The notes below the pieces were generated by a model. That model did not search any database and was not told where the DNA came from. It was given only the letters and a program-made list of their open reading frames with translations. Of a stretch of 64,000 nucleotides of DNA, positions 8,806 to 17,812 are shown piece by piece; the first letter of the stretch is position 1; the number at the start of each line of letters is the position of its first letter. This stretch comes from Duganella guangzhouensis (GTDB lineage Bacteria > Pseudomonadota > Gammaproteobacteria > Burkholderiales > Burkholderiaceae_D). Position numbers and translations under genes: made by a program. Location: the NCBI RefSeq assembly GCF_009674535.1, contig NZ_WKJK01000007.1:306738-370737 (forward strand), given 5' to 3'.

Positions 8806-10053
8806 ATGAACAACCGTTACGGCAGGTTTGCCGTGGCCGCGCTGTGCGCGAGCCTTGCATTGAATTTGAACGGCTGCGGCGGCAGCGGCGTGATTGCCAG
8901 CAGTGGCAGCGGCGGCACCACCGCCACCACGCCGGTAGCCAATGCCGGCACGCGCGGCACGCTGATCGCGGACGCCTTCGGCGCCTATCCGCGTTTGGTG
9001 CGGCAAAGCCATCACGCCAGCGCCGCGCTCAACGGCCGCGTGCTCGCCTCCATGCAGTCGACCGAGAGCGGCCAGTCGGTCGGCGCCATTTACGCCAGCG
9101 GCGACGATGGCCTGAGCTACAGCCGCATCGGCACCATCGCCGATCCGGATTTCAAGGGCGGCCATTGCTGCGCCGCCTTGTATGAGCTGCCGGTGAAGAT
9201 CGGTGCGCTGCCGGCCGGTACGCTGCTGTATGCCGCCTCGGTCGGCCAGGAACGCACGGCACCGATGGAGAACCGCATCTATCAAAGCGCCGACGGCGGC
9301 GTCACCTGGAATTACCTGTCCCTGTGCGGCAAGGGCCGCATCGCCAAGAACAGCAAAGACCCATCCGGCATCTGGGAGCCGGAATTCGCCATCGCCGCCA
9401 GCGGTGAGTTGATGTGCTACTACTCGGACGAAACGCTGGCCGGCCATTCGCAGATTCTGGTGGAAGTCAGCAGCGGCGATGGCGTCAACTGGAGCGCGCC
9501 GCGCACCATCGTCGCCGGCGACGATCCCAATGCGCGTCCCGGCATGGCGATCGTGCGCCGCCTGCCGTCCGGCGCTTACCTGATGACCTATGAGAACTGC
9601 TACGCCGGCCCGCTCGATTGCGCGTTGCGCGCCAAGCGCTCCGCCGACGGCATCGACTGGGGCGCCGCCAACGATCCGGGCTTCCGGCTGGAGACAGCCA
9701 GCGGCCAGTTCTTCCGCCACGCGCCCACTTTCACCTGGGCCCCGGTGGCCGGGCAGCCGAACGGCATGCTGATCGCCATTGGCCAGATCCTGTTCGACAA
9801 GAACGGCGTACCCGATGCCGGCAATGGCAAGACCATGTTCACCAACACCAGCGCCGATGGCAGCGGTGCGTGGGCGGCGGTGGCGTCGCCGCTGGCGATT
9901 GCTGCGCCGCCCAGCGTCACCAACTGGTGCCAGAACTATTCCAGCCCGCTGCTGCCGTCGGCCGACGGCAAGCGCCTGCTGATGCTGCAAACCGACGGCG
10001 GTGCCGACCAAAGCTGCCGCACCCGTTATGGCAGCGCCGCACTGACGCCCTGA
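8806..10053 (+). CDS. lipoprotein sialidase-fold beta-propeller glycosidase
   Basis: 415-aa lipoprotein: signal peptide with lipobox LNGC (Cys24), a Gly/Ser/Thr spacer, then a propeller with Asp-box-like SGDDGLSY, SADGGVTW, SSGDGVNW and SADGIDW. It is clearly paralogous to the propeller of the protein at 2995-4506 (shared blocks YPRL, GHCC..LYE.P, GIWEPEF, RPGM, YLMTYE). Unlike that protein it has no lectin tail. GHCC supplies a vicinal Cys pair. Good AGGAGA site. It is the first gene of an operon with a cytoplasmic glycosidase and a sugar ABC importer, so it probably acts outside the inner membrane to release a small oligosaccharide. GH33 sialidase or GH93-type exo-arabinanase are both possible; no FRIP motif is seen. 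Confidence 0.85.
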   Translation: MNNRYGRFAVAALCASLALNLNGCGGSGVIASSGSGGTTATTPVANAGTRGTLIADAFGAYPRLVRQSHHASAALNGRVLASMQSTESGQSVGAIYASGDDGLSYSRIGTIADPDFKGGHCCAALYELPVKIGALPAGTLLYAASVGQERTAPMENRIYQSADGGVTWNYLSLCGKGRIAKNSKDPSGIWEPEFAIAASGELMCYYSDETLAGHSQILVEVSSGDGVNWSAPRTIVAGDDPNARPGMAIVRRLPSGAYLMTYENCYAGPLDCALRAKRSADGIDWGAANDPGFRLETASGQFFRHAPTFTWAPVAGQPNGMLIAIGQILFDKNGVPDAGNGKTMFTNTSADGSGAWAAVASPLAIAAPPSVTNWCQNYSSPLLPSADGKRLLMLQTDGGADQSCRTRYGSAALTP

Positions 10054-10086
10054 TACGCTCCTCCAACCTGACCAAGAAAGCACACG

Positions 10087-11184
10087 ATGACTACTGCAAT
10101 CGCCACGCCCGCCGTTCCGCAAGCACCACTGTGGAGCGCCCCGCGCGCGCATGCCTGGTACGCACAACAGCCGCGCATCCTCGGCGCCAATTTCATTCCC
10201 GCCAGCGCCATCAACCAATTGGAGATGTGGCAGGCCGAGACCTTCGACACTGAGCGCATCGACCTGGAACTCGGCTGGGCCGCTGGTCTGGGCATGAACA
10301 CCATGCGCGTGTTCCTGCACGATCTGCTGTGGGCGCAGGATGCCGAGGGCTTGAAGCAGCGCATCGACACCTATCTGGAGATCGCCACCCGGCATGGCAT
10401 CCGCACCATGCTGGTATTATTCGATTCGTGCTGGGACCCGCGTCCCGCGCTGGGCCGCCAGCGCTTGCCCATGCCCGGCATTCACAACTCGGGCTGGGTG
10501 CAGAGCCCTGGTGCGGCGCAGTTGGCCGATCCGGCCAGCTATCCGGCGCTGCGCGCCTACGTCGAGGACATCGTCACCAGCTTCGGCCAGGACGACCGCG
10601 TGTGGTGCTGGGACTTGTGGAATGAACCGGACAACCAGGGCGGCGGCATGGGCTACTACCTGCAGTTTGAAGCAAAGGACAAAATCGCGCTGGTGGCAAA
10701 ACTGCTGCCGCAGGTGTTCGGCTGGGCCCAGGCTTGCGCGCCGCAACAGCCGCTCACCAGCGGCATCTGGTTCGGTGACGACTGGTCGCCCTCCTCCACG
10801 CTGCTGAACGATGTGCAGAAGGCGCAACTGGCGCTGTCCGACATCGTCACCTTCCACGATTACAGCTGGCCGGAGAAATTCCTGGCCCGCATCCGCCAGT
10901 TGCAGGCGTACGGCCGGCCGCTGGTGTGCACCGAGTATATGGCACGCGGCATGGGCTCCACCTTTGACAGCACGCTGCAGATCGCGCGCGCGGAAAGCAT
11001 CGGCATGATCAACTGGGGCTTCGTGGCCGGCAAGAGCCAGACCAATATGCCGTGGGACTCGTGGAAAAATCCCTACACCTTCGCGCCACCTTCGGTGTGG
11101 TTCCACGATGTGCTGCACGAGGATGGCACGCCCTATCGCGCTTATGAGGTCGAGCTGCTGCGGCAGCACGGCACGGCCAAATGA
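10087..11184 (+). CDS. cytoplasmic clan GH-A glycoside hydrolase (GH5-like)
   Basis: 365-aa TIM-barrel glycosidase. Strand-4 motif WDLWNEPDN places the acid/base at Glu180, and VCTEYMARG places the nucleophile at Glu283, the usual retaining GH-A arrangement. ANFIPASAINQLEMW and MNTMRVFLHD match the N-terminal strands of this group, often annotated beta-xylanase or cellulase. There is no signal peptide, so it should act on imported oligosaccharide. It lies 33 nt after the propeller lipoprotein gene, and its stop overlaps the ABC ATPase start (ATGA), which argues for co-translation. Exact linkage specificity is unknown. Confidence 0.85.
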   Translation: MTTAIATPAVPQAPLWSAPRAHAWYAQQPRILGANFIPASAINQLEMWQAETFDTERIDLELGWAAGLGMNTMRVFLHDLLWAQDAEGLKQRIDTYLEIATRHGIRTMLVLFDSCWDPRPALGRQRLPMPGIHNSGWVQSPGAAQLADPASYPALRAYVEDIVTSFGQDDRVWCWDLWNEPDNQGGGMGYYLQFEAKDKIALVAKLLPQVFGWAQACAPQQPLTSGIWFGDDWSPSSTLLNDVQKAQLALSDIVTFHDYSWPEKFLARIRQLQAYGRPLVCTEYMARGMGSTFDSTLQIARAESIGMINWGFVAGKSQTNMPWDSWKNPYTFAPPSVWFHDVLHEDGTPYRAYEVELLRQHGTAK

Positions 11185-12296
11185 AGATGGCGCATGAACT
11201 GGCGGGCATCGAGTGGCGCGACGTCAGCAAGCGTTATGGCCAGAACACGGTGATCCCGAACTTCAACCTGTCGATCGGCGCCGGCGAGTTCATCGCCCTG
11301 CTCGGCCCTTCCGGCTGCGGCAAGTCGACGCTGCTGCGCATGCTGGCGGGGCTGGAGCCGGTTTCCAGCGGCAGCATCGCCATCGGCGGGCGCGATGTCA
11401 CCACGCTGCCGCCCGGCCAGCGCGGCATCGCCATGGTGTTTCAGCAGTATGCGCTGTATCCGCACATGACGGTGCGCGACAATATGGCGTTCGGTCTGCG
11501 TAACATCCGCATGGCTGAAGCCGAGATCGCGCGCAGGGTCGAAGCCGCCGCGCAGATGCTGGAGCTGCAGGCACTGTTGGAGCGCAAGCCGGTGCAGCTG
11601 TCCGGCGGCCAGCGCCAGCGGGTGGCGATCGGCCGCGCGGTGGTCAAGGAGCCGCTGGCCTTTTTGTTCGACGAGCCCTTGTCCAATCTCGACGCCGCGC
11701 TGCGTACCCGCACCCGGCTGGAGCTGGCGCGCCTGCACAAGCGGCTGGGCGCGACCATGCTGTTCGTCACCCACGACCAGGTGGAGGCAATGACGCTGGC
11801 TAACCGCATCGTGGTGCTGAATCAGGGCCGCATCGAGCAGTTTGCGGCACCGATGGAGCTGTATCAGCGGCCTGCCACGCGCTTTGTGGCCGGCTTTGTC
11901 GGCAGCCCGGCGATGAACTTCCTGCCGGTGACGCGCAGCGCCGATATCGATGGCTGCTGCGCGGTGACGCTAGCGAATGGCGTTCTGCTGCGCACCAGTG
12001 TGCCGGCGCTGGACGCGGTCAGTGCGGCGGCCGGCGCGGCGCCGATGGAACTGGGCTTGCGGCCGGACGCCATCGTGCCCGCCGCCGACGGCCAGCTGCA
12101 AGGCGTGGTGGAAGTGATCGAACGCCTGGGCGACCGCACGCTGTTGCATGTGCAACTGGCGGACGGCCTGCTGGTGGTGGCCGATGCGCCGCCGCGCGCG
12201 GCCGAGCCGGCGATTGGCACCAGCATCCGTCTGCGGCTGGAGCTGCAACGCGCTCACCTGTTCGACGCGGCGGGCGCCGCGCATCATCCAGCATGA
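11181..12296 (+). CDS. sugar ABC importer ATPase (MalK/UgpC family)
   Basis: 371-aa CUT1-type ATPase that energises carbohydrate uptake. Walker A GPSGCGKST at 42-50, Q-loop at FQQYALYPHM, signature LSGGQRQRVAIGRA, Walker B FLFDEPLSNLD, H-loop VTHD, and a C-terminal TOBE/OB regulatory domain (about 240-365). The start overlaps the glycosidase stop by 4 nt and its stop overlaps the first permease by 4 nt. A dedicated ATPase within the operon makes the importer self-contained. Confidence 0.95.
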   Translation: MKMAHELAGIEWRDVSKRYGQNTVIPNFNLSIGAGEFIALLGPSGCGKSTLLRMLAGLEPVSSGSIAIGGRDVTTLPPGQRGIAMVFQQYALYPHMTVRDNMAFGLRNIRMAEAEIARRVEAAAQMLELQALLERKPVQLSGGQRQRVAIGRAVVKEPLAFLFDEPLSNLDAALRTRTRLELARLHKRLGATMLFVTHDQVEAMTLANRIVVLNQGRIEQFAAPMELYQRPATRFVAGFVGSPAMNFLPVTRSADIDGCCAVTLANGVLLRTSVPALDAVSAAAGAAPMELGLRPDAIVPAADGQLQGVVEVIERLGDRTLLHVQLADGLLVVADAPPRAAEPAIGTSIRLRLELQRAHLFDAAGAAHHPA

Positions 12297-13213
12297 AGCG
12301 CGACCTGCCCTCTTCCCTGCTGATGGCGGCCCGCCGCAGCCACGGCGCCAGCTCCTGGAGCGGCTTGCTGTTCATCGCGCCGTTCCTGCTGTGCTATCTG
12401 GTGCTGCTGGCCTGGCCGCTGCTGCATGGTCTCTGGCTCAGTCTTCACGCGATCGACCTGCTGTCCAATCTGGGCCGCTGGGTCGGCGCCGTCAACTTCG
12501 TCGATCTGCTACAGGACGAGATGTTCGTGCGCTCGGCCGGCAACACGGTGCTGTTCGCGGCCCTGTGCACGCCGGCCATGGTGATCACCGGGCTGGCACT
12601 GGCGCTGGCGCTCAACCGGCCGGGCCGCGCCACCGCCATTTTGCGCGGCGTGTTCTTTGGCGCCGGCGTGCTGTCGGTCACCATCGTCACGCTGGTGTGG
12701 CGGCTGGTGCTGATGCCGGAGCGCGGCATGCTGGCCAACTTCGCGCATGGCGTCGGTCTGGATTCCGGCGCGCCGCTGACCAACGAGTGGCTGGCCTTGC
12801 CGATGGTGGCGTTGGCCACGGTGTGGTGGGGCATTGGCATGCCGATGATGCTGTTCCTGGCGTCGCTGCAGCAGATCCCGCAGGATGTGTACGAGGCGGC
12901 GGCGCTGGACAACACCAGCCGCTGGCGCAGCTTCCGCCACATCACCCTGCCGGCCATCCGTCACAGCGTGGTGCTGGTGGCGGTGACGCAGCTGATCGCC
13001 CAGTTGCAGGTGTTCGGCCAGGTCCAGCTGCTGACGCAGGGAGGTCCGAACAACAGCACCCGTTCGCTGGTGATGTTTGTCTACGAAGCCATGTTCGAAC
13101 AATGGCAGCTGGGTTACGCCGCCGCCGGCGCGCAGGCTTTGTTCCTGCTGATGCTGGTGGGGATGTCGCTGCAAGGCTGGCTGGAACGCCGCGCCGGAAA
13201 GGTATCGTCATGA
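12293..13213 (+). CDS. sugar ABC importer permease 1 (MalF/UgpA type)
   Basis: 306-aa inner-membrane permease with six predicted helices, the first at about residues 23-45. The cytoplasmic EAA loop that docks on the ATPase reads YEAAALDNTSRWRSFRHITLP, placed between helices 4 and 5. The size and loop fit CUT1 permease 1. The start overlaps the ATPase stop and the stop overlaps permease 2, both as ATGA. Confidence 0.94.
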   Translation: MKRDLPSSLLMAARRSHGASSWSGLLFIAPFLLCYLVLLAWPLLHGLWLSLHAIDLLSNLGRWVGAVNFVDLLQDEMFVRSAGNTVLFAALCTPAMVITGLALALALNRPGRATAILRGVFFGAGVLSVTIVTLVWRLVLMPERGMLANFAHGVGLDSGAPLTNEWLALPMVALATVWWGIGMPMMLFLASLQQIPQDVYEAAALDNTSRWRSFRHITLPAIRHSVVLVAVTQLIAQLQVFGQVQLLTQGGPNNSTRSLVMFVYEAMFEQWQLGYAAAGAQALFLLMLVGMSLQGWLERRAGKVSS

Positions 13214-14052
13214 ATCCGAATCTGAGCAACCGCTGGGGCAACCGCGTCATCTTTGGTGCCACCGTGCTGGCGGCCATCGCCTGGGTGGCGCCTCTGCTGT
13301 GGATACTGGCGCTGTCCTTCAAGCCGAATGAGCTGCTGGCGCAGCGCACCGACATTCTGCTGGCGCCACCGTACACGCTGAAGAATTACAGCGACATCCT
13401 CGGCACCTCGCTGGTGTTCCGCTGGATCGCCAATTCCTGCGTGGTGGCGTTCGGCCAGACGGTGCTGGTGCTGCTGCTGTCGTCGCTGGCCGGCTACGGC
13501 TTCGCGCGCACTGAATTCCCCGGCAAGACCTGGCTGTACCGGCTGGTGCTGGCCGGGTTGGCGGTGCCGCAGACGGCGGTGGTGATACCGCTGCACCGCA
13601 TGTTTGCCGACTGGGGGCTGCACAACAGCTATCCGGGGCTGATCCTGCCCGGACTGGCGGCACCGTTCGGGGTGTTCCTGATGACGCAGTATTTCAGGGC
13701 GATTCCGCGCGACCTGGAGGAAGCTGCGTTGCTGGACAATGCCTCGCGTTGGACCGTGTTCACGCGCGTGATTCTGCCGCTGTCGCTGCCGGCGCAGGCG
13801 ACGTTGGGGATCGTCACTTTCCTCAGCGCGTGGAACGACTATCTGTGGCCGCTGATTTCGGCCACCCAGTCCGACCACTACACGCTGACGCTGGGCCTGG
13901 CCTCGACCCAGACCAATTTCGCGCAATCCGAAGGGCTGGGATTCCTGATGGCGCAGGCGGTGTTCGCGGCGGTGCCGGTGCTGGTGTTGTACGCTTTCTT
14001 CCAACAATATATCGTCGCCGCGGTTGCCGGCGCCAAGGTACGTCAAGCATGA
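13210..14052 (+). CDS. sugar ABC importer permease 2 (MalG/UgpE type)
   Basis: 280-aa permease with six predicted membrane helices. EAA loop LEEAALLDNASRWTVFTRVI precedes the last two helices; WNDYLWPL is the typical MalG-family motif after it. ATG at 13210 overlaps the preceding stop by 4 nt; the open frame extends upstream but only this start fits family length. Forms the translocation pore with the 12293-13213 permease. Confidence 0.94.
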   Translation: MNPNLSNRWGNRVIFGATVLAAIAWVAPLLWILALSFKPNELLAQRTDILLAPPYTLKNYSDILGTSLVFRWIANSCVVAFGQTVLVLLLSSLAGYGFARTEFPGKTWLYRLVLAGLAVPQTAVVIPLHRMFADWGLHNSYPGLILPGLAAPFGVFLMTQYFRAIPRDLEEAALLDNASRWTVFTRVILPLSLPAQATLGIVTFLSAWNDYLWPLISATQSDHYTLTLGLASTQTNFAQSEGLGFLMAQAVFAAVPVLVLYAFFQQYIVAAVAGAKVRQA

Positions 14053-15404
14053 GACTCATTCCTGTAGCGGCGCTGGCCTGGATGCTGGCCGCCGCATCGA
14101 TGCCGGCGGCGGCGACGCCGGTCGATATTTCGTTCGCGCGCTTCTTCGGTTCCTGCGAAGCGGATTACGGCAAGTCTACCGACACCGCGCACGCCAGCGG
14201 CGAGTGCGGCATCATCACGGCGCTGGTGAACAAGTTCAATGCCACCAATCGCGAGCAGATCACAGTGCATACGCAGGTGGTGGAGCATGGCTCGTATTAC
14301 AGCCAGCTGGGGGCGCGCATCGTCGGCCGCGATGTGCCGGCGGTGGCGATCCTGCACAGCTCCGCGCTGAACGATTTCGTCAAGCGCGGTTTGATTGCGC
14401 CGCTGGACGATGAGTTCCGCGCGGCCGGCATCGACGTTGCCGATTTCACGCCGCAGGCGCGGACGGCGGTGACGGTCGATGGCCATCACTATGCGCTGCC
14501 GTTCGATACCCATTCCTGGCTGTGGCACATCAACGTCAATCTGCTACGGCGCGCGGGGCTGACCGGCAAGGATGGCAGGCCGCTGCTGCCGCATACGCCG
14601 CAGCAGATGCTGGAGCAGGCGCGCAAGTTCAAGGCCGCCACCGGCAAGCCGTATTTCATCTGGCTGACGGATAACGATCCGGCCTTTTTCCCGCGCATCA
14701 TGCTGACGCTGATACGCCAGCAGAACGCCAGCCTGTTCCCCAACGATGACTTCCATATCGATCTGCACAGCCCTGTGGTGCGGTCGACGGTGGCGCTGTT
14801 GCGCAGCATGTATCAGGAGGGGCTGACCACGCGCGGCAATGACTACGGCGCGGCGCTGCAGGGCTTTGCGGCCGGCGAAGGCGCGGTGATGGTCAACGGC
14901 ACCTGGATCATCGGCGATCTGCTGCGGCAGTCGACGCAGCCGGGCAGCGCCACCGCCGGCGGCTATCTGGCAGTGCCGTTTCCGCAGTTGTACGGTCAGG
15001 GCGCGGTGTGGGCCGACAACCATGTGATGGTGCTGCTCAAGGGCGGCACGCCGGATGCGCGCAGCCGGCATGCGGCGCTGGCGTTCCTCAAGTTCCTGTA
15101 CGACGAGGGTGGCGTGTGGGCGCGCACCGGGCAGCTGCCGACCCGCAGCTCGGTGATCGAGTCGGCCACGTTCAAGGCGCTGCCGCTGCGCGGCGAGATC
15201 GCCAGTATTTCGCGCGATGGCGTGGCGCTGCCGATCGAGGTGGCGCGCCAGGCCATCGTCAGCAAGACGCTGGGCGATGCGATGACGTCGGTGATCGTCT
15301 ATGGCGCGGATCTGGATCGCAGTCTGGCGCGCGCGGAGACCAGCATCAACCGCATGCTGGAACGCGATGCGCAGTTCCAGGGCGGGGTTGCGGCGGCGCG
15401 CTAG
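14049..15404 (+). CDS. periplasmic sugar-binding protein of the ABC importer
   Basis: 451-aa extracellular solute-binding protein, family 1. The signal peptide ends near AAATP (about residue 22). The mature part follows the binding-protein pattern (ISFARFFGSC, HSSALNDFVKRGLIAPLDD, GEGAVMVNGTWIIGDL, HAALAFLKFLYD). It overlaps the permease stop by 4 nt and is the last gene of the operon; most CUT1 operons put it first. Aromatic residues suitable for sugar stacking are present, but the ligand cannot be named. It is convergent with the amidase gene, sharing 4 nt. Confidence 0.92.
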   Translation: MRLIPVAALAWMLAAASMPAAATPVDISFARFFGSCEADYGKSTDTAHASGECGIITALVNKFNATNREQITVHTQVVEHGSYYSQLGARIVGRDVPAVAILHSSALNDFVKRGLIAPLDDEFRAAGIDVADFTPQARTAVTVDGHHYALPFDTHSWLWHINVNLLRRAGLTGKDGRPLLPHTPQQMLEQARKFKAATGKPYFIWLTDNDPAFFPRIMLTLIRQQNASLFPNDDFHIDLHSPVVRSTVALLRSMYQEGLTTRGNDYGAALQGFAAGEGAVMVNGTWIIGDLLRQSTQPGSATAGGYLAVPFPQLYGQGAVWADNHVMVLLKGGTPDARSRHAALAFLKFLYDEGGVWARTGQLPTRSSVIESATFKALPLRGEIASISRDGVALPIEVARQAIVSKTLGDAMTSVIVYGADLDRSLARAETSINRMLERDAQFQGGVAAAR

Positions 15405-16807
15405 ATGGCGGCTTCGATGCGTTTGGCGGCGGCGAACAACGCGGCTTCGGCACCGGGGGCGCACAGCACCGAGATGCTGGGCGGCAGGCCGGTGGCCGGA
15501 TCGCGGTGCTTCCAGGCCGGGATGGCGATGGCTGGCAGGTCGAGGTAATTGCCCATGGTGTGGGCGGTGAACATGCCGTTGACGCCGGGCTTCAGCGATA
15601 GCTGGTTCATGCGGCCGTGCGGCGGCGGCAGCAGGCCGAGGGTCGGCAGCACGAGGACGCCGTCCTTGCCCAGCATGGCGTGGTAGTGGGCGCGGGCGGC
15701 GGCGAAACGGGCCGCCAGCCGGTCGACCTTGGCCGCGCTGCGCGGCTTCAGCAACGGTGCGATCAGGGTCCAGCGCAGCAGGCCGCTGTCGATGGTCGGT
15801 TTGCCCCGCAGTTGCGCCAGCAGTTCCTTCAACGGCGAGTAGCGGCCGTGCTGCGGCGAGGATAGCAGGCGGGTCCAGGTGTCGGCAAAGTCGTCCAGAA
15901 TCAGCTTGGGGATTTGCAGGTATAGCTCGCGGGTGTCGGCGAAGTCGCTCGACTCTGGGCGATAGCCGGCCACCATCAGCGCGCTGCGGGCGGCGGCCAG
16001 TGCGGCCGAGATGCAATGGTCTTGCATGCGTAGCGGCAGTCCCTCCGGCATCAGCAGGCGCCCGCGCGCGTCCGCTGCCGCTGCAAGTGGCTGATCGGCG
16101 ATCACGTTGTAGACCAGTTCCGCGTCGCGCACGCTGCGCGTCAGCGGGCCTAGCGCCAACCAGCTGCGGGTGTGGCCGGTGACGACCGGCCAGGTGCCGC
16201 GTAGATCGATGGCGTTGGAATGCGGTTTGAATCCGACCACGCCGCAGAACGCGGCCGGGATGCGGATCGAGCCGAGGATGTCGGAGCCGACGCCGAACAC
16301 CGAGCTGCCGGAGCCCACCAGCGCGCCCTCGCCGCCGCTGGAGCCGCCGGCCACGCGGCTGGTGTCGAGCGGATTGCTGGTGCGGCCGAAACGCGGGTTG
16401 CTGGATTCCGCCGTCATCGCGAACTCCGGCACGTTGCTGCGGGCGATGACGATGGCGCCGGCGGCTTTGAGGCGGCGCACGATTTCGGCGTCCTGCCGGT
16501 GTGCTTCGGGCGTCATGCGGATCGAACCGGCGGTCACCTGTTCGCCGGCCAGGCCGAAGGTCTCCTTGACGCTGAACGGCAGGCCAAACAACGGCAAGGC
16601 GCGATCGCCGCTCTGGTCCAACCGGCGCGCTTCGGTCAGCGCGGCGTCGGCGAAGATCTGGGTGGCGCCATTGATGTGCGGCTGCGTGTGCGCCAGCCGG
16701 TCCAGGTGCGTGCGCACCAGTTGTTCCGAGGTGAGCGCGCCGGCGCGCAATGCCGACAACAGGCTGACCGCATCCGCGCCGCTGCGGTCCCGATTCAAGT
16801 TTTCCAT
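15401..16807 (-). CDS. amidase-signature hydrolase, FAAH-like
   Basis: 468-aa amidase-signature enzyme hydrolysing carboxylic amides (or esters). Catalytic Ser-cisSer-Lys triad elements are visible: Lys81 in FSVKETFG, the GGSSGGEGALVGSG stretch (154-167), and Ser180 in GSDILGSIRIPAAFCG. The stretch resembles fatty-acid amide hydrolases more than GatA. The usual GG before the nucleophile is LG here. No signal peptide. It lies between the ABC operon and the IclR gene and has no obvious operon partner; the ribosome site is weak. The substrate is unknown; aryl or fatty amides are possible. Confidence 0.85.
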   Translation of the reverse strand: MENLNRDRSGADAVSLLSALRAGALTSEQLVRTHLDRLAHTQPHINGATQIFADAALTEARRLDQSGDRALPLFGLPFSVKETFGLAGEQVTAGSIRMTPEAHRQDAEIVRRLKAAGAIVIARSNVPEFAMTAESSNPRFGRTSNPLDTSRVAGGSSGGEGALVGSGSSVFGVGSDILGSIRIPAAFCGVVGFKPHSNAIDLRGTWPVVTGHTRSWLALGPLTRSVRDAELVYNVIADQPLAAAADARGRLLMPEGLPLRMQDHCISAALAAARSALMVAGYRPESSDFADTRELYLQIPKLILDDFADTWTRLLSSPQHGRYSPLKELLAQLRGKPTIDSGLLRWTLIAPLLKPRSAAKVDRLAARFAAARAHYHAMLGKDGVLVLPTLGLLPPPHGRMNQLSLKPGVNGMFTAHTMGNYLDLPAIAIPAWKHRDPATGLPPSISVLCAPGAEAALFAAAKRIEAAI

Positions 16808-16900
16808 AGGCTGTTTCGAGTAGTGATCGGATCATTATGCGAGCAGCGCCGGCACGATGCCAGCATTACATCCGAGGGCGGCCTCTAGCCGCGCAGCGCG

Positions 16901-17683
16901 CTAAATCCACAGCATGACGGTGTTGGCGGTGGCCTGTAGCGCCGGCACGCAGCGCGCGGCGGCTTCTGCGCGCGAGCAGCTGGCGATGCTCATCGAGACC
17001 GACAGCGCGCCCACCAGCTCCCCGCGCCGGCTTTTGATCGGCACCGAGATGCCGCGCATGCCGACTTCGTACTGGTTTTCGGTGACGGCGAAGCCGTCCT
17101 GGCGGATGGTCAGCAGTTCGCGCCGCAGCGCGTTCTTGTCGGTGACGGTCATGTGGGTGTAGGCCACCAGTTCGACCCGCTCCAGGTAGGCGTGCAGTTC
17201 CTCTTCCGGTAGTCCGGACAGCAGCACGCGGCCGGCGGTGGAGGTGTAGGCCGGCAGCCGGGTGCCGGGATCGAAGCCGGGCGCCAGCAGGCGCGGCGCG
17301 TTGACGCGGCTGACGTAGACCACGTCGTCGCCTTCCAGCACCGAGTAGTTGGTGGATTCCTGCAGCTGGGTGGTGAGGCGCTGCAGGAACGGCACGATGG
17401 CGCGCGGCAGGCGCGCCGAGTCGAGATAGGAGTGGCCCAGCGACAGCACCTTGGGGGTCAGCCAGAACTGGTGGCCGTCGGTCTGCGCCATGCCGACGTG
17501 GACCAGCGTCAGTAAATAGCGCCGCGCCGCGCTGCGGGTCAGGCCGACCTTGTCCGACAGCTCACTGGCGCTGAGCCGCACCGATTCGTCGCTGAAGGCG
17601 CGGATCACTTCCAGGCCCTTGACCAGGCCTTCGATGACGTCGCGCTTGGCGACTTCGACATCCTGCAATGCTTGTTTTCTCAT
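16901..17683 (-). CDS. IclR-family regulator (PcaR/PobR subgroup)
   Basis: 260 aa from the chosen start. N-terminal IclR winged helix (KGLEVIRAFSDESVRLSASELSDKVGLTRSAARRYL, given here as two overlapping parts: KGLEVIRAF and LTRSAARRYL), then an IclR effector domain with TSTAGRVLLSGL and GMRGISVPI. Relatives of this length (PcaR, PobR, PcaU) sense aromatic acids such as protocatechuate. ATG 17683 is preferred to the upstream ATG 17716 because the latter would put the palindrome at 17700-17714 inside the gene. It is divergent from the quinate/shikimate operon, so it is the likely controller, probably an activator responding to a pathway intermediate. Confidence 0.87.
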   Translation of the reverse strand: MRKQALQDVEVAKRDVIEGLVKGLEVIRAFSDESVRLSASELSDKVGLTRSAARRYLLTLVHVGMAQTDGHQFWLTPKVLSLGHSYLDSARLPRAIVPFLQRLTTQLQESTNYSVLEGDDVVYVSRVNAPRLLAPGFDPGTRLPAYTSTAGRVLLSGLPEEELHAYLERVELVAYTHMTVTDKNALRRELLTIRQDGFAVTENQYEVGMRGISVPIKSRRGELVGALSVSMSIASCSRAEAAARCVPALQATANTVMLWI

Positions 17684-17699
17684 ACATTTTTGCCATTTT

Positions 17700-17733
17700 G
17701 CGCGATTATCGCGCACTACAGGCGATTATCGCA
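17700..17733. promoter_or_regulatory. paired palindromes, candidate IclR operator
   Basis: Two copies of the core CGATTATCG (17703-17711 and 17723-17731) with centres exactly 20 bp apart. The first extends to arms GCGCGAT/ATCGCGC, the second to GCGAT/ATCGC. They lie 17 nt upstream of the IclR start and about 80 bp upstream of the first operon gene. Two helical turns of spacing suits two dimers on one DNA face, as known for IclR-family regulators. Binding is inferred. Confidence 0.6.
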
Positions 17734-17812
17734 TTATTTGCGGTTTACGGCCCTGTTTTTCGGCCCGGCGCTTTCCTACACTCGTTAGCACATGCATTCA
17801 AGCGAGGAGATC

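Noticed and set aside
14544..16835. Long minus-strand frame overlapping the amidase and binding-protein genes
   Set aside because: It is out of frame with the clear amidase and shows Arg/Pro-rich shadow composition.
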